Assembly (NCBI GenBank): GCA_944322945.1
Contig: CALUQN010000021.1
Span: forward strand, 1-45,161
Length of the DNA: 45,161 nucleotides
Direction of reading: 5' to 3'
Origin: Candidatus Gastranaerophilales bacterium
Lineage (GTDB): Bacteria; Cyanobacteriota; Vampirovibrionia; Gastranaerophilales; Gastranaerophilaceae
The translations under genes were made by a program, and so were the position numbers. This document shows positions 17,558 to 25,733 of this stretch, one piece after another. Under the pieces are notes generated by a model. That model saw only the letters and a program-made list of their open reading frames with translations. It did no database searches and was not told the DNA's origin. Within the stretch, counting starts at the first letter, position 1, and every line of letters begins with the position of its first letter.

Positions 17558-18766
17558 TTACAGCATGTGGTGCATTTTGTCACGTTTTGTATTCATATAT
17601 TTTTCGTTGTAGGCATTTATATCAGGAGTCAATTTTACAATATCATGAACTGTTAATCCATACCCCTTTAGACCGATAATTTTTTTAGGGTTATTGGTAA
17701 TCAGGTGAAAATTGTTAAAGCCTAAATCTCTAATAATTTGCGCACCTTCGCCGTAGTCTCTCAAATCAGGCTTGAACCCCAGTGATATATTAGCTTCGAC
17801 TGTATCCTGACCGCATTCCTGCAGGTGGTATGCTTTAATTTTATTAACAATACCAATGCCGCGTCCCTCGTGTCCTCTCATATAGATGAGGGCGCCTTTG
17901 CCGTAGTCGTTAATCATTTTAAGGGCTGCATGTAGCTGCGAATTGCAGTCACATTTGAGGCTGTGAAAGATATCGCCTGTAAGACATTCACTGTGTACCC
18001 GGATTAGCGGAAGTTTGTCAGTGCCGTCGTCTTTTATCAAGGCAACGTGTTCTTGTCCTGTGACCTGATTTCTGTAGCCGTAAATTTCAAATTCGCCGAA
18101 TTGGGTCGGAAGATGTGCTTCGGCTTCGCGGGTGACGAGTTTTTCAAACCGCAGGCGGTAAGCGATTAAATCAGCGACCGTGATGAATTTAATCCCGTGT
18201 TTATCTGCAAACTTTTTCAAATCATCGCGGCGCGCCATGTGACCGTCTTCTGCCATAATTTCACACATAACGCCCGCAGGTCTGTGCCCGCAGAGCTTAG
18301 CCAAATCTACAACAGCTTCTGTATGTCCTGTTCTTTTGAGTACTCCGCCTTTTCTGGCGACACACGGGAACATGTGTCCGGGTCTGCGTAAATCTGACGG
18401 TATCGCATCAGGTGCTATTGCAACTTCCACGGTTTTGGCTCTGTCGTATGCGGAAATTCCGGTTGTTACTCCGTATTTTTCTGCCGCATCAATGCTTATG
18501 GTGAAAGCTGTTTTCATCCCTTCGGTGTTTTGTTCTACCATCTGCGGTAGCTCCAGTTTTTCGGCTATCTCATGAGATATCGCAAGGCAGACAAGCCCCT
18601 GCGCTTCTCTTGTCATAAAATGTATGATTTCAGGGGTAACCATTTGTCCTGAACAGATGAGGTCGCCTTCGTTTTCTCTGTCCTCATCATCGGCTACTAT
18701 TATCATTTTGCCGTTTTTAAAATCTTCTATTGCTTCTTCTATTGTGTTAAATTTGAAATCTGTCAT
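17558..18766 (-). CDS. ribBA: Bifunctional DHBP synthase / GTP cyclohydrolase II
   Basis: A 402-residue fusion that feeds both branches of riboflavin synthesis. Residues 1-200 form 3,4-dihydroxy-2-butanone-4-phosphate synthase (DDEDRENEGDLI metal/phosphate site, RTGHTEAVVDLAKL). Residues 205-402 form GTP cyclohydrolase II, with the zinc ligands in CLTGDIFHSLKCDCNSQL and the catalytic RGHEGRGIGI. All key residues appear intact. It lies 2 bp downstream of ribE and 24 bp upstream of the GNAT gene. ribD and ribH are not in the window. Confidence 0.95.
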   Translation of the reverse strand: MTDFKFNTIEEAIEDFKNGKMIIVADDEDRENEGDLICSGQMVTPEIIHFMTREAQGLVCLAISHEIAEKLELPQMVEQNTEGMKTAFTISIDAAEKYGVTTGISAYDRAKTVEVAIAPDAIPSDLRRPGHMFPCVARKGGVLKRTGHTEAVVDLAKLCGHRPAGVMCEIMAEDGHMARRDDLKKFADKHGIKFITVADLIAYRLRFEKLVTREAEAHLPTQFGEFEIYGYRNQVTGQEHVALIKDDGTDKLPLIRVHSECLTGDIFHSLKCDCNSQLHAALKMINDYGKGALIYMRGHEGRGIGIVNKIKAYHLQECGQDTVEANISLGFKPDLRDYGEGAQIIRDLGFNNFHLITNNPKKIIGLKGYGLTVHDIVKLTPDINAYNEKYMNTKRDKMHHML

Positions 18767-18768
18767 TT

Positions 18769-19416
18769 TTACATAAACCCGTTTTCTTTTAAGAAATTTT
18801 CGTCTATTTTGCTTTCGGAATTATTATCCGATACGGACAATAATTTTTCAACATATTTGCCTAAAATATCTGTCTCAATGTTTACATTATCGTAGGTTTT
18901 GAGAAATTTTAGATTGGTATTTTCAAAAGTATGCGGGATAACTGCTGCGTGAAAGACTTTTTGGTCAATGCCTGCGACTGTCAGGCTTATTCCGTTGACG
19001 GCTATTGAACCTTTTTTTGCAATATAGCGGCTCTGATTTTCCGGGACTTCAAAATAAAGGTTATAAAATTCATTCAGTTGTTCTTTTTTTATAAATTTGC
19101 CGGCACAGTCAACATGCCCTTGAACAATATGTCCGCCCATACGAGTCTGAGGAGTTAGTGCTCGTTCAAGATTTACAACATCACCGGGTTTCAGGGTGCT
19201 GAAATTCGTGACGGACAGAGTCTCTTCACTCACATTTGCTTTGAAGGTATCTTCATTTATCTCAACAACTGTCTGACAGCAGCCGTTAATCGCAATACTA
19301 TCACCGATTTTGGTGTTTTCGAGAACCTTATTACATTGGATAGTTATGTCTGCGCCTGATGATTTTTTTATTAAACTTTTTACCAGACCTAATTCTTCTA
19401 TTATCCCTGTGAACAT
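18769..19416 (-). CDS. ribE: Riboflavin synthase alpha chain
   Basis: A 215-residue riboflavin synthase, which dismutates two lumazine molecules to riboflavin. It opens with the diagnostic MFTGIIEELG and contains two lumazine-binding repeats. The first has INGCCQTV and the second has GGHIVQGHVDC followed by VNGISLTVAG. Length is normal, with a short charged C-terminal extension. It heads a ribE-ribBA operon. I saw no FMN riboswitch in the 200 bp upstream. Confidence 0.93.
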   Translation of the reverse strand: MFTGIIEELGLVKSLIKKSSGADITIQCNKVLENTKIGDSIAINGCCQTVVEINEDTFKANVSEETLSVTNFSTLKPGDVVNLERALTPQTRMGGHIVQGHVDCAGKFIKKEQLNEFYNLYFEVPENQSRYIAKKGSIAVNGISLTVAGIDQKVFHAAVIPHTFENTNLKFLKTYDNVNIETDILGKYVEKLLSVSDNNSESKIDENFLKENGFM

Positions 19417-19493
19417 ACTTTAATTTTAGCACAAAAAACACCGCAAGCGTAAGGTTGTACTTGCAGCGCTTATATAGATACTATGGAACGTCT

Positions 19494-19559
19494 GTCATTC
19501 TGAGGGTTTAGCCCGAAGAATCTCTTTTATTGAGATACTTTGCTAACGCTCAGTACGAC
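19494..19559. repeat. Small MITE-like inverted repeat
   Basis: GTCATTCTGAG (19494-19504) and CTCAGTACGAC (19549-19559) are imperfect inverted ends (9 of 11 match) around an AGAATCTC core. It resembles the short GTCATTCTGAG...GAAGAATCT intergenic repeats common in gut bacteria. It sits between ribE and the helicase gene; only one copy is in the window. Confidence 0.5.
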
Positions 19560-19567
19560 ATAGTTTT

Positions 19568-19601
19568 AAAAATTTTTGGCGGGGTTTGCTGTATAAATCC
19601 C
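19568..19601 (-). terminator. Possible terminator of the helicase gene
   Basis: On the minus strand GGGATTT (complement of 19595-19601) pairs with AAACCCC (complement of 19581-19587) with one mismatch, followed by GCCAAAAATTTTT. The stem is weak and the T-run starts several bases late. It lies about 20 bp past the helicase stop. Confidence 0.35.
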
Positions 19602-19619
19602 GTACCTGTTTTGCCCAGG

Positions 19620-21956
19620 CTAAACTTCTACAGGAGTTTTGCAAATAAGCGATAGTGCGTCATCTATATTATGCGACAGCTTGTTATAATACTGAAAATC
19701 ATTTTTGTCATCTGATATTTCCATACCTGTTTTGGCTATCAATTTCATTTGTTTTAAGAGGTCTGCCGTCATTGTTATTTCTTTAAACACACTGCCTTCA
19801 TTTTTTATAGTACTGCTCAAATCCCCGTGGTATAACGTTTTCCAGTTCTCCACAGAGTCGCTGTATCTCGAATTTAAATCAGCCCATTCGTAGATATGTT
19901 TTGCGGCTTTGACATCAAGCTGAACCTGTTTATATTCAGGGTCATATTGTACAATATCATAGTTGAATTTTTTTAAACCCTTGTTAAAATCTTCCACAAA
20001 ATCGACCAGAATATCATCTCTGTGCTCAAATGCAGCAATCTGCGCCTGTTCTTTTTGGGCAAACGGACTTTCATATTTCGGCTGAATATTTGCCATTGTT
20101 CCGACTGCTGCCGCCAGCTCCACAGGTGTCATCCCCGCCAGCTTTTTGTTATAAATTGCGTTGATTATCGGAAGCTGCTCATAGCCGTTCAATTTTGACA
20201 GCAATTCGCCTTTCGGAGTCAATTTGTGGTTTGATTTCATAAAATCCATCTTGCGCATAATTTGTCTGCGGGTTGAAAATATTTTTAACATATCCGCGCT
20301 TTTTTTAGCACTCACCTGCGGGTTGTTGTCGTAGGCGTAAAAAGATTTGTCAAAAAGTTCTTTTATCAATTCATCATCCTGAACGGTTGAATAGTATCCT
20401 GCAACGAACGAAAAATCAGGCCGGAATGCACTTTCCAAATCATTCGGTTCGGAATTTATCAGGTCATTAAACTTATCAGCCTGCTCTTTTGTCACAGCCA
20501 TAGAAACACAATATCCGGTATCGTCAATGCCGCGGCGTCCGGCACGTCCTGCCATCTGGTGAAATTTATTCGGCGTCAAATCCCCCGCAGGCGTTCTCGT
20601 TGATGATATGACGGTTGTTCTTGCCGGCATGTTTATGCCTGCGGAAAGTGTTTCGGTCGCAATGACGGCCTTTATAAGTTTTTTATTAAAAAGCTCTTCT
20701 ATCAGCTCTTTTTGTGCCGGCAAAAGCCCCGCATTATGGATTGCATACCCTTTCAACAACGCTTTTTCATCCAGAGATTCCCCGAGATATTTGCCGTCTT
20801 CACGGTAAGATTTTATGATATTTAAAATTTCTTTTTGCTCTTCAGGTGTGTTTAATTTGTCGCCAAATCGCGCAAGGTGGTTGAGGATTGCGCCGCTGCC
20901 GCGTTTGCTGAATACAAAAAATATTGCAGGAAGTTTGTCCTCATTTTTTAACTTTGTCACCATCCGCTGGTAACTCTGCAAATTCGGTATTGGTTCGCGC
21001 TTGGAAATGGTTTGCGTATCTTTATCATCTTTTTGTTTTGTTTTTTTCTTATTATCTTTCTTTTCGCTTTTGGCTTTTGTGAGCGCGCCCTGTTCGCCTT
21101 GAACCTGCTGGACTTCAAACTTCAGCGGAACGTGCCTGTTTTCTGACGGAACATCTATCAAAACCGTATGAACAGGTGCATTTTCCCTTGCACGATACGT
21201 ACTCATGTCTCTGTCTTTTGATGAAACGATTTCAGCTTTAGGAAAATCTTTTGTCACAGCCATCCAGTTTGCAACATCCTTGTTGTTGCCTATAGTTGCA
21301 GAAAGCGACAAAAGCTGCGTCTCCGGAGAGCTGAGAATTATAGACTGTTCCCAAATCCCGCCTCTATCTGCGTCACCGAGATAATGAAGTTCGTCAAAAA
21401 TAACTGTTTTAAGATTGTCCAGCATCGGGTTGTTGTGGCTGAAACGATCAGAAAGCACCATATTTCTGTAAACTTCCGTTGTCATAATAACAATCGGGGC
21501 TTCAGGATTAATCTTATTATCTCCTGTCAAAAGTCCGACATTTTCTTCGCCGTAAATTTTTTGAAAACTTCTGAATTTTTCGTTGCTTAAAGCTTTCAAA
21601 GGCGTAGTATAGAAGGTTTTGCCGCCGTTTTCCATATTATTTGTAATGGCATACAAGGCAATTGCAGTTTTGCCTGTACCTGTCGGCGCTGTCACAATTA
21701 CATCATTGCCTTTCAGAATATTCATCGCCGATGCTTTCTGGAACACATCAGGGGCAGCTGTTGGCGGAAGTTTAAAATAATTTTCCTCAAGAGTTTTGTA
21801 ATATTCTTTGCCAGTAAAATTTATCAGACTGTAATCCGCGCTGTTTGTCTGAGGAAGTATATGAAATTCGTGTTTATTTTCCGCTGCATCTTTTTTAGCT
21901 GAAATCGCTTGAGGATAGTATGTTTTAAACGATATTCCGGAAATTTTATTAATCAT
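19620..21956 (-). CDS. DEAD/DEAH-box helicase, Ski2-like
   Basis: A 778-residue superfamily 2 helicase. Motif I is APTGTGKTAIA near residue 88, motif II is FDELHYLGD (DELH), and motif III is SLSATIGN. In the second RecA domain TLSAGINMPARTTV and QMAGRAGRRG (motifs V and VI) are of the Ski2/Mtr4 type, so RNA or DNA unwinding is likely. A basic low-complexity insert rich in K/D (about residue 295-320) sits between the two RecA domains. The N-terminal ~55 residues (MINKISGISFKTYYPQ ... NFTGKEYYK) look like a lineage-typical leader. It is a single-gene unit. The exact cellular role is unknown. Confidence 0.85.
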   Translation of the reverse strand: MINKISGISFKTYYPQAISAKKDAAENKHEFHILPQTNSADYSLINFTGKEYYKTLEENYFKLPPTAAPDVFQKASAMNILKGNDVIVTAPTGTGKTAIALYAITNNMENGGKTFYTTPLKALSNEKFRSFQKIYGEENVGLLTGDNKINPEAPIVIMTTEVYRNMVLSDRFSHNNPMLDNLKTVIFDELHYLGDADRGGIWEQSIILSSPETQLLSLSATIGNNKDVANWMAVTKDFPKAEIVSSKDRDMSTYRARENAPVHTVLIDVPSENRHVPLKFEVQQVQGEQGALTKAKSEKKDNKKKTKQKDDKDTQTISKREPIPNLQSYQRMVTKLKNEDKLPAIFFVFSKRGSGAILNHLARFGDKLNTPEEQKEILNIIKSYREDGKYLGESLDEKALLKGYAIHNAGLLPAQKELIEELFNKKLIKAVIATETLSAGINMPARTTVISSTRTPAGDLTPNKFHQMAGRAGRRGIDDTGYCVSMAVTKEQADKFNDLINSEPNDLESAFRPDFSFVAGYYSTVQDDELIKELFDKSFYAYDNNPQVSAKKSADMLKIFSTRRQIMRKMDFMKSNHKLTPKGELLSKLNGYEQLPIINAIYNKKLAGMTPVELAAAVGTMANIQPKYESPFAQKEQAQIAAFEHRDDILVDFVEDFNKGLKKFNYDIVQYDPEYKQVQLDVKAAKHIYEWADLNSRYSDSVENWKTLYHGDLSSTIKNEGSVFKEITMTADLLKQMKLIAKTGMEISDDKNDFQYYNKLSHNIDDALSLICKTPVEV

Positions 21957-22117
21957 TATTGCCCCTATATTTTTAAATTAATAGACATATAAAACGCAGG
22001 CATAAAAATTTTTGCCGGATTAACTCCATATTTGTTAAGTATTATTTACAATTTTGATTTACGGCATGACGCGTGCTAAACTTCAAGTATAAAGGGTAGG
22101 ATAAGGATTTTACTTAT

Positions 22118-22990
22118 ATGAAAAATATTATTGTTTACACCAACCAAAAAGTTTCAACACTTGCCGACATTCTGGCAAAAATTGATGAAACTAACGTAAG
22201 AATTGAAAACGCGGAAAACCTTAGAGATTATGAAACACTCAACCCTGCACTCCTTGTAATTGAAGATGTGCCGGATATCAAAGATGTTTTGATGGTTACT
22301 AAATTCAAAGTCCCGGTACTCTTTATCGGCGAAACATTTAAAGGAACAACCGTCCGTTCTGTAACTTTTGATTACATTAAAACTCCTGTTGATGAATTTG
22401 AGCTTACGGTAAGAGCAAATTCTCTTTTGAAAGTAAAAGAATTGAGAGATAAATTAAAGCTTGTATCAACAACAGATGAACTCACAGGACTTCACAACAG
22501 AAAATATCTGCACGAACGCCTTGAACAAGAAATTTCGCGTGCAAAACGCTATGGCACACAGTTGTCCTGCCTGTTGTTTGACTTAGACTTCTTCAAGGTT
22601 GTAAACGACATTTACGGCTACGACTGGGGCGATGTTCTTTTGCGTTCAATTGCAGACAAGCTTAAACAATTAATCCGTAAAGAAGATATCCTGACCCGTT
22701 ACGGAGATGAAGAATTTTTGTTAATCCTGCCGAACACATCAGAAGACAACGCATTTTTGTTTGCGGAAAGATTCAGACGTGATATTGAAAAGATGGAATT
22801 TATCCCGGCAGGCGAAGAAGAAAGACATCCTATCACGATTTCCGGCGGAATTTCAACATATCCTTGCCTTGCAAATACGGAAGAAGATGTCAACACCATT
22901 ATCCGCTATGCAGAACACGCACTGTACAATGCAAAAAAACGCGGTAAGAATAAAATTGTACAATTCTCACAAATAAACTTGGGAGAATAA
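22118..22990 (+). CDS. GGDEF-domain protein with altered signature (GDEEF)
   Basis: A 290-residue protein with a receiver-like N-terminal domain (1-105) and a GGDEF domain (about 118-285). The domain start DELTGLHNRKYL, the metal-binding FDLDFFKVVND and the IRYAEHALYNAKKRGKNKI end are all normal. However, the active-site loop reads RYGDEEF (residues 194-200) instead of RYGGDEF, so the second glycine is replaced. The inhibitory I-site R187-x-x-D190 is five residues before the loop, as in active cyclases. It could be a weak cyclase, a c-di-GMP-binding protein, or a cyclase with changed specificity. A single-gene unit with a terminator at 23044. Confidence 0.85.
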   Translation: MKNIIVYTNQKVSTLADILAKIDETNVRIENAENLRDYETLNPALLVIEDVPDIKDVLMVTKFKVPVLFIGETFKGTTVRSVTFDYIKTPVDEFELTVRANSLLKVKELRDKLKLVSTTDELTGLHNRKYLHERLEQEISRAKRYGTQLSCLLFDLDFFKVVNDIYGYDWGDVLLRSIADKLKQLIRKEDILTRYGDEEFLLILPNTSEDNAFLFAERFRRDIEKMEFIPAGEEERHPITISGGISTYPCLANTEEDVNTIIRYAEHALYNAKKRGKNKIVQFSQINLGE

Positions 22991-23043
22991 AAAACAAAGA
23001 TCCTTTCTGAACACTTAAAAATATAGTGTAAATCTGGTTAATC

Positions 23044-23065
23044 AGGCGGTTCCTACCGCCTTTTT
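23044..23065 (+). terminator. Rho-independent terminator after the GGDEF gene
   Basis: AGGCGGT (23044-23050), loop TCCT, ACCGCCT (23055-23061), then TTTTT. A perfect 7-bp stem with a T-run. Confidence 0.85.
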
Positions 23066-23108
23066 CATTATTTATATAATTAATTTTTGGTGTACTTAAT
23101 GACAAGGT

Positions 23109-23136
23109 TTGACGCAAAATAAATTTATCATATTAT
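23109..23136 (+). promoter_or_regulatory. Promoter for a 23-codon ORF
   Basis: TTGACG (23109-23114), 16-bp spacer, TATTAT (23131-23136). It is followed 17 bp later by a small ORF with its own Shine-Dalgarno. Confidence 0.5.
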
Positions 23137-23153
23137 TAAAATAAAGGTGTAAT

Positions 23154-23225
23154 ATGAAAAATTTAGCATATACAGAAAAAATTATAGAATTAACAAATTC
23201 TTTAGACGGTCTTATTATTGAATAA
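23154..23225 (+). CDS. Possible 23-aa peptide upstream of hipBA
   Basis: ATG at 23154 follows AAAGG by 6 bp and a good promoter. The frame encodes MKNLAYTEKIIELTNSLDGL plus IIE and a TAA. It is acidic and helical-looking. It could be a real small protein, the remnant of a longer antitoxin or regulator, or a leader peptide. No family is recognised. Confidence 0.35.
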   Translation: MKNLAYTEKIIELTNSLDGLIIE

Positions 23226-23246
23226 CTTGTCAGCACGTGACAAAAC

Positions 23247-23272
23247 TTAACTTTCCCGTACGGGAAAGTTAA
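23247..23272. promoter_or_regulatory. Operator-like palindrome 1 (hipBA)
   Basis: A perfect 26-bp palindrome with half TTAACTTTCCCG and centre TA. Its core TTTCCCG matches the TTTACCG half of the next two sites at six of seven positions. Centre at 23259.5. Confidence 0.65.
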
Positions 23273-23299
23273 AAGCAAAATTGCTCTCCAAACCTAATA

Positions 23300-23319
23300 T
23301 TTTTACCGTTCGGTAAAAA
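23300..23319. promoter_or_regulatory. Operator-like palindrome 2 (hipBA)
   Basis: TTTTTACCG and CGGTAAAAA flank a TT centre (23309.5). It lies immediately upstream of the -35 box of the hipBA promoter. Confidence 0.7.
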
Positions 23320-23322
23320 ATG

Positions 23323-23351
23323 TTGATTTTTAGATGAAAATATTGTAAAAT
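23323..23351 (+). promoter_or_regulatory. hipBA promoter
   Basis: TTGATT (23323-23328) and TAAAAT (23346-23351) with a 17-bp spacer. Operators 2 and 3 flank it on both sides. Confidence 0.6.
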
Positions 23352-23368
23352 TTTACCGATAGGTAAAA
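23351..23368. promoter_or_regulatory. Operator-like palindrome 3 (hipBA)
   Basis: TTTTACC and GGTAAAA around GATA, centre 23359.5. It touches the -10 box and covers the AGG that would serve as Shine-Dalgarno for hipB at 23370, so bound repressor would block transcription start. Confidence 0.7.
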
Positions 23369-23369
23369 A

Positions 23370-23591
23370 ATGAATATAACAGATACTAAAAAACTGGGAA
23401 CATATATTAAAAATGCCCGTAAGGAACAACATCTTACGCAAGCGGATTTAGCGATTGCTGCTAATGTTGGTGTAAGGTTTCTTGTTGACCTGGAAAACGG
23501 AAAAGAAACTGCTCAAATTGGGAAAGTCATAAATGTTTGTCGTGCATTGGGGATTACAATAGATATAAAATCTCCTTATGAAAAAATTTAA
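23370..23591 (+). CDS. hipB: HipB-like XRE antitoxin/repressor
   Basis: A 73-residue helix-turn-helix protein. The HTH spans roughly residues 10-62, with KKLGTYIKNARKEQHLTQADL then ANVGVRFLVDLENGK, the classical XRE helices 2 and 3. It would bind the three palindromes upstream and neutralise the kinase toxin HipA encoded 10 bp downstream. Length and gene order match HipB. Autorepression is inferred from operator placement. Confidence 0.88.
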   Translation: MNITDTKKLGTYIKNARKEQHLTQADLAIAANVGVRFLVDLENGKETAQIGKVINVCRALGITIDIKSPYEKI

Positions 23592-23601
23592 GAGGTAAAT
23601 T

Positions 23602-24840
23602 TTGAGTAATTCTTTGAATGTATTTTTGAATGATAAACATATCGGAATATTAGAAAAAGACGGGAATGGCGGTATAATTTTTCAATATTCAAATAATGCG
23701 GATAGAATCTTATCTTTGAGTTTGCCAATTCAAAAGGCCACTTTTGATAATAAACAATGCAGAGGATTTTTTAACGGGTTACTGCCAGAAAGCGAACATA
23801 CAAGAATTGCTATCGGGAAAAAATACGGGATTAATCCCAAAAACGATTTTTCTATATTGCAAGCAATAGGATACGATTGTGCGGGTGCTGTTTCATTTTT
23901 TGATAGTGATGATGAGCAAACACCATCAAAATACTTGCAAGAAAATTATGAAATTGATTATACGCCATTGTCAGAAAATGCACTTGAAAAATTTATAAAT
24001 GAACTTCCCCAAAAACCATTGGCAACAGGAGTTGAAGATATGCGCCTATCTTTAGCTGGTGCTCAGGATAAAACCTCTGTAATTGTTGTTGACGGACAAA
24101 TAGGAATTCCCAAAAGTAATGTGCCGACAAGCCATATTTTGAAACCTGCAATAAACGGATTTAATGAAACAATTGAAAATGAGTTTATATGCATAAAAGC
24201 CGCTAAAGCATTGGGCATAAATGTTCCAGATGTCAAAATCGGTTATGCAAATAAGACAAAATACTTTTTAATTCAAAGATACGACAGAGAAATAATTGCT
24301 AACAAAATAAAAAGAATTCATCAGGAAGATTTTTGTCAGGCTTCCAATATTCCAAGTGTATATAAATACCAATCTGAAGGGGGTGTTGATTTTAAGAGAT
24401 GTTTTGAAATTTTAAGAGCCACATCCCAGCCTGCCGTTGCAATTAACCAATTTATTCAATTAATGATTTTTAATTACTTGATAGGAAATAATGATGCCCA
24501 CGGCAAGAATTTTTCTATACTGCATTATGACAGTGGAGAAATAAAATTTGCCCCTGCATACGATATTCTGTGTTCTCAGGCTTATCCTGAATTATCAAAT
24601 AAAATGGCAATGAAAATCGGCGGACATTATAAACATGATGAAATTTTATTAAGGCATTTTGAAAAACTGGCAAATGAAAATAATATCAGTTTTACTCAGT
24701 TAAAAAAGGTTATAAAAAATCAGTGCGAAAATCTTCCAATTATTGTTGAGTATGTGATAAGCAGCTTTGACAATAAAATAGGAAAAGATATTTTATCGGT
24801 AGTACAAAAAAATTGTACTAAATTGTTAAAAGAATTTTAA
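23602..24840 (+). CDS. hipA: HipA-like serine/threonine kinase toxin
   Basis: A 412-residue HipA-family kinase, whose characterised members phosphorylate glutamyl-tRNA synthetase or related targets and stop growth. The start is TTG at 23602, 6 bp after AGAGG. The N-subdomain (about 5-105) is present, so this is not a split HipBST system. Kinase features are LAGAQDKTS near residue 150 (phosphate loop with the autophosphorylated serine region), QRYDRE, the HQEDFCQ segment, catalytic NYLIGNNDAHGKNFSI near residue 295 and the metal-binding PAYDIL near residue 318. All look intact. It is followed by a hairpin at 24848. Confidence 0.9.
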   Translation: MSNSLNVFLNDKHIGILEKDGNGGIIFQYSNNADRILSLSLPIQKATFDNKQCRGFFNGLLPESEHTRIAIGKKYGINPKNDFSILQAIGYDCAGAVSFFDSDDEQTPSKYLQENYEIDYTPLSENALEKFINELPQKPLATGVEDMRLSLAGAQDKTSVIVVDGQIGIPKSNVPTSHILKPAINGFNETIENEFICIKAAKALGINVPDVKIGYANKTKYFLIQRYDREIIANKIKRIHQEDFCQASNIPSVYKYQSEGGVDFKRCFEILRATSQPAVAINQFIQLMIFNYLIGNNDAHGKNFSILHYDSGEIKFAPAYDILCSQAYPELSNKMAMKIGGHYKHDEILLRHFEKLANENNISFTQLKKVIKNQCENLPIIVEYVISSFDNKIGKDILSVVQKNCTKLLKEF

Positions 24841-24847
24841 TATACAG

Positions 24848-24879
24848 AATACAACATAATGAAGTTGTGTTGTATTTTT
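24848..24879 (+). terminator. Terminator after hipA
   Basis: AATACAACA (24848-24856) pairs with TGTTGTATT (24868-24876), followed by TTT. The 9-bp perfect stem lies 8 bp past the hipA stop. Confidence 0.65.
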
Positions 24880-24934
24880 GGGTAAATGTATGTGGGGAGA
24901 GATAAATTGATTTTTTGCAGGTGGAAGTATATTC

Positions 24935-25002
24935 TGAACATTGCTGAAATTTTTGAACATTTTTTGAACGCTGTTTAAATGTCGTTTAAACGGTGTTTAA
25001 AT
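24935..25002 (+). repeat. Array A: 11-bp-phased TGAAC/TAAAT motifs
   Basis: T(G/A)AA(C/T) motifs begin at 24954, 24965, 24976, 24987 and 24998, exactly 11 bp apart, with two more at 24935 and 24945. The spacers are T-rich. The array ends just before the tyrosine recombinase leader. Phasing at one helical turn suggests a protein-binding array on one DNA face. Arrays B (35408) and C (39693) share the motif and the spacing. Confidence 0.75.
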
Positions 25003-25004
25003 TA

Positions 25005-25017
25005 TGTATCATTCGAC
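25005..25017 (+). repeat. Left copy of a TGTATCATTC inverted pair
   Basis: TGTATCATTCGAC, abutting array A. An inverted near-copy (GTCTGAATGATACA, one extra base) is at 35458-35471. The pair would bracket the recombinase and restriction operon with the 5'-TG ends outward. No target duplication is visible. Confidence 0.45.
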
Positions 25018-25071
25018 TTTACTTTTTATACGGAGGAAGCAATCATTGTCTGTGATTAAGCGAGTTTGAAA

Positions 25072-25611
25072 ATGAATGTAGTACAACCTATAAAAAAGAT
25101 AGAAGATATTCAAAAGATTAAAAAATATTTGGCAAAAAAGCCAAGAGATGCCGTGCTTTTTAGTTTTGGGATAAATACAGGGCTTAGAATATCTGATATA
25201 TTATCGCTTGATGTTGGGGATGTAAAAGGCAGAGATTATATTGAAATTAGAGAGAAAAAGACGAATAAGTATAAGAAATTCCCGCTTAATAGGTTTTTGA
25301 AGGAGGAGATTGATTTATTTGTAGAAGGATTACCGAGTGAGCAACCGCTTTTTTATACTCAAAAATATTGCAGGTTGGATAGAGCACAGGCGTACAGAAT
25401 TTTGAATAAGGCAGCACAAGCCGTTGGTGTGAAGGGAAGAATCGGAACACATACGCTGAGAAAGACATTCGGGTATCATCATTATAAAAAATATAATGAT
25501 ATAGTACTCCTGCAAAAAATCTTTAACCATTCCTCTCCATCAGTAACACTTCGCTACATCGGTATCGAACAAGACACAATAGATGAAAGTTATATGAATT
25601 TTTATTTATAA
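25072..25611 (+). CDS. Tyrosine recombinase, catalytic domain only
   Basis: A 179-residue integrase (ATG at 25072; TTG two codons earlier is also possible). The catalytic set is complete; counting from the TTG it is R41 (TGLRISD), a lysine near 65 (KTNKYKK), H129-x-x-R132 (HTLRK), H155 (FNHSS) and nucleophile Y164 (TLRYIG). The usual N-terminal core-binding domain is missing, as in the short recombinases found next to some type I restriction loci. It lies just before hsdM, but the single hsdS shows no inverted duplicate here, so its substrate may be the element ends. A separate protein in the island (38245-38805) looks like a core-binding domain without a catalytic domain. Confidence 0.85.
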   Translation: MNVVQPIKKIEDIQKIKKYLAKKPRDAVLFSFGINTGLRISDILSLDVGDVKGRDYIEIREKKTNKYKKFPLNRFLKEEIDLFVEGLPSEQPLFYTQKYCRLDRAQAYRILNKAAQAVGVKGRIGTHTLRKTFGYHHYKKYNDIVLLQKIFNHSSPSVTLRYIGIEQDTIDESYMNFYL

Positions 25612-25733
25612 ATATAGTAAAAGTTAATTTTATAAGAAGCCACTTATAAGCTTTAAAACTTCTACTTTGGGGCTAATTATAAAAGTATATTTGTGATATT
25701 ATAAATATGATGTTAATTAATCTAGGAGTTTTT

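Noticed and set aside
19417-19620. FMN riboswitch upstream of ribE
   Set aside because: No AGGGUNNA-type RFN motifs or multi-arm fold could be read in the region; it holds only a small inverted repeat.
23154-23225. HipS of a split HipBST toxin
   Set aside because: The peptide is only 23 residues, lies upstream of hipB, and HipA here retains its N-terminal subdomain.
24935-25002. CRISPR or promoter array for the 11-bp repeats
   Set aside because: The units are far too short for CRISPR repeats and show no unique spacers; a single promoter would not explain three arrays in different contexts.
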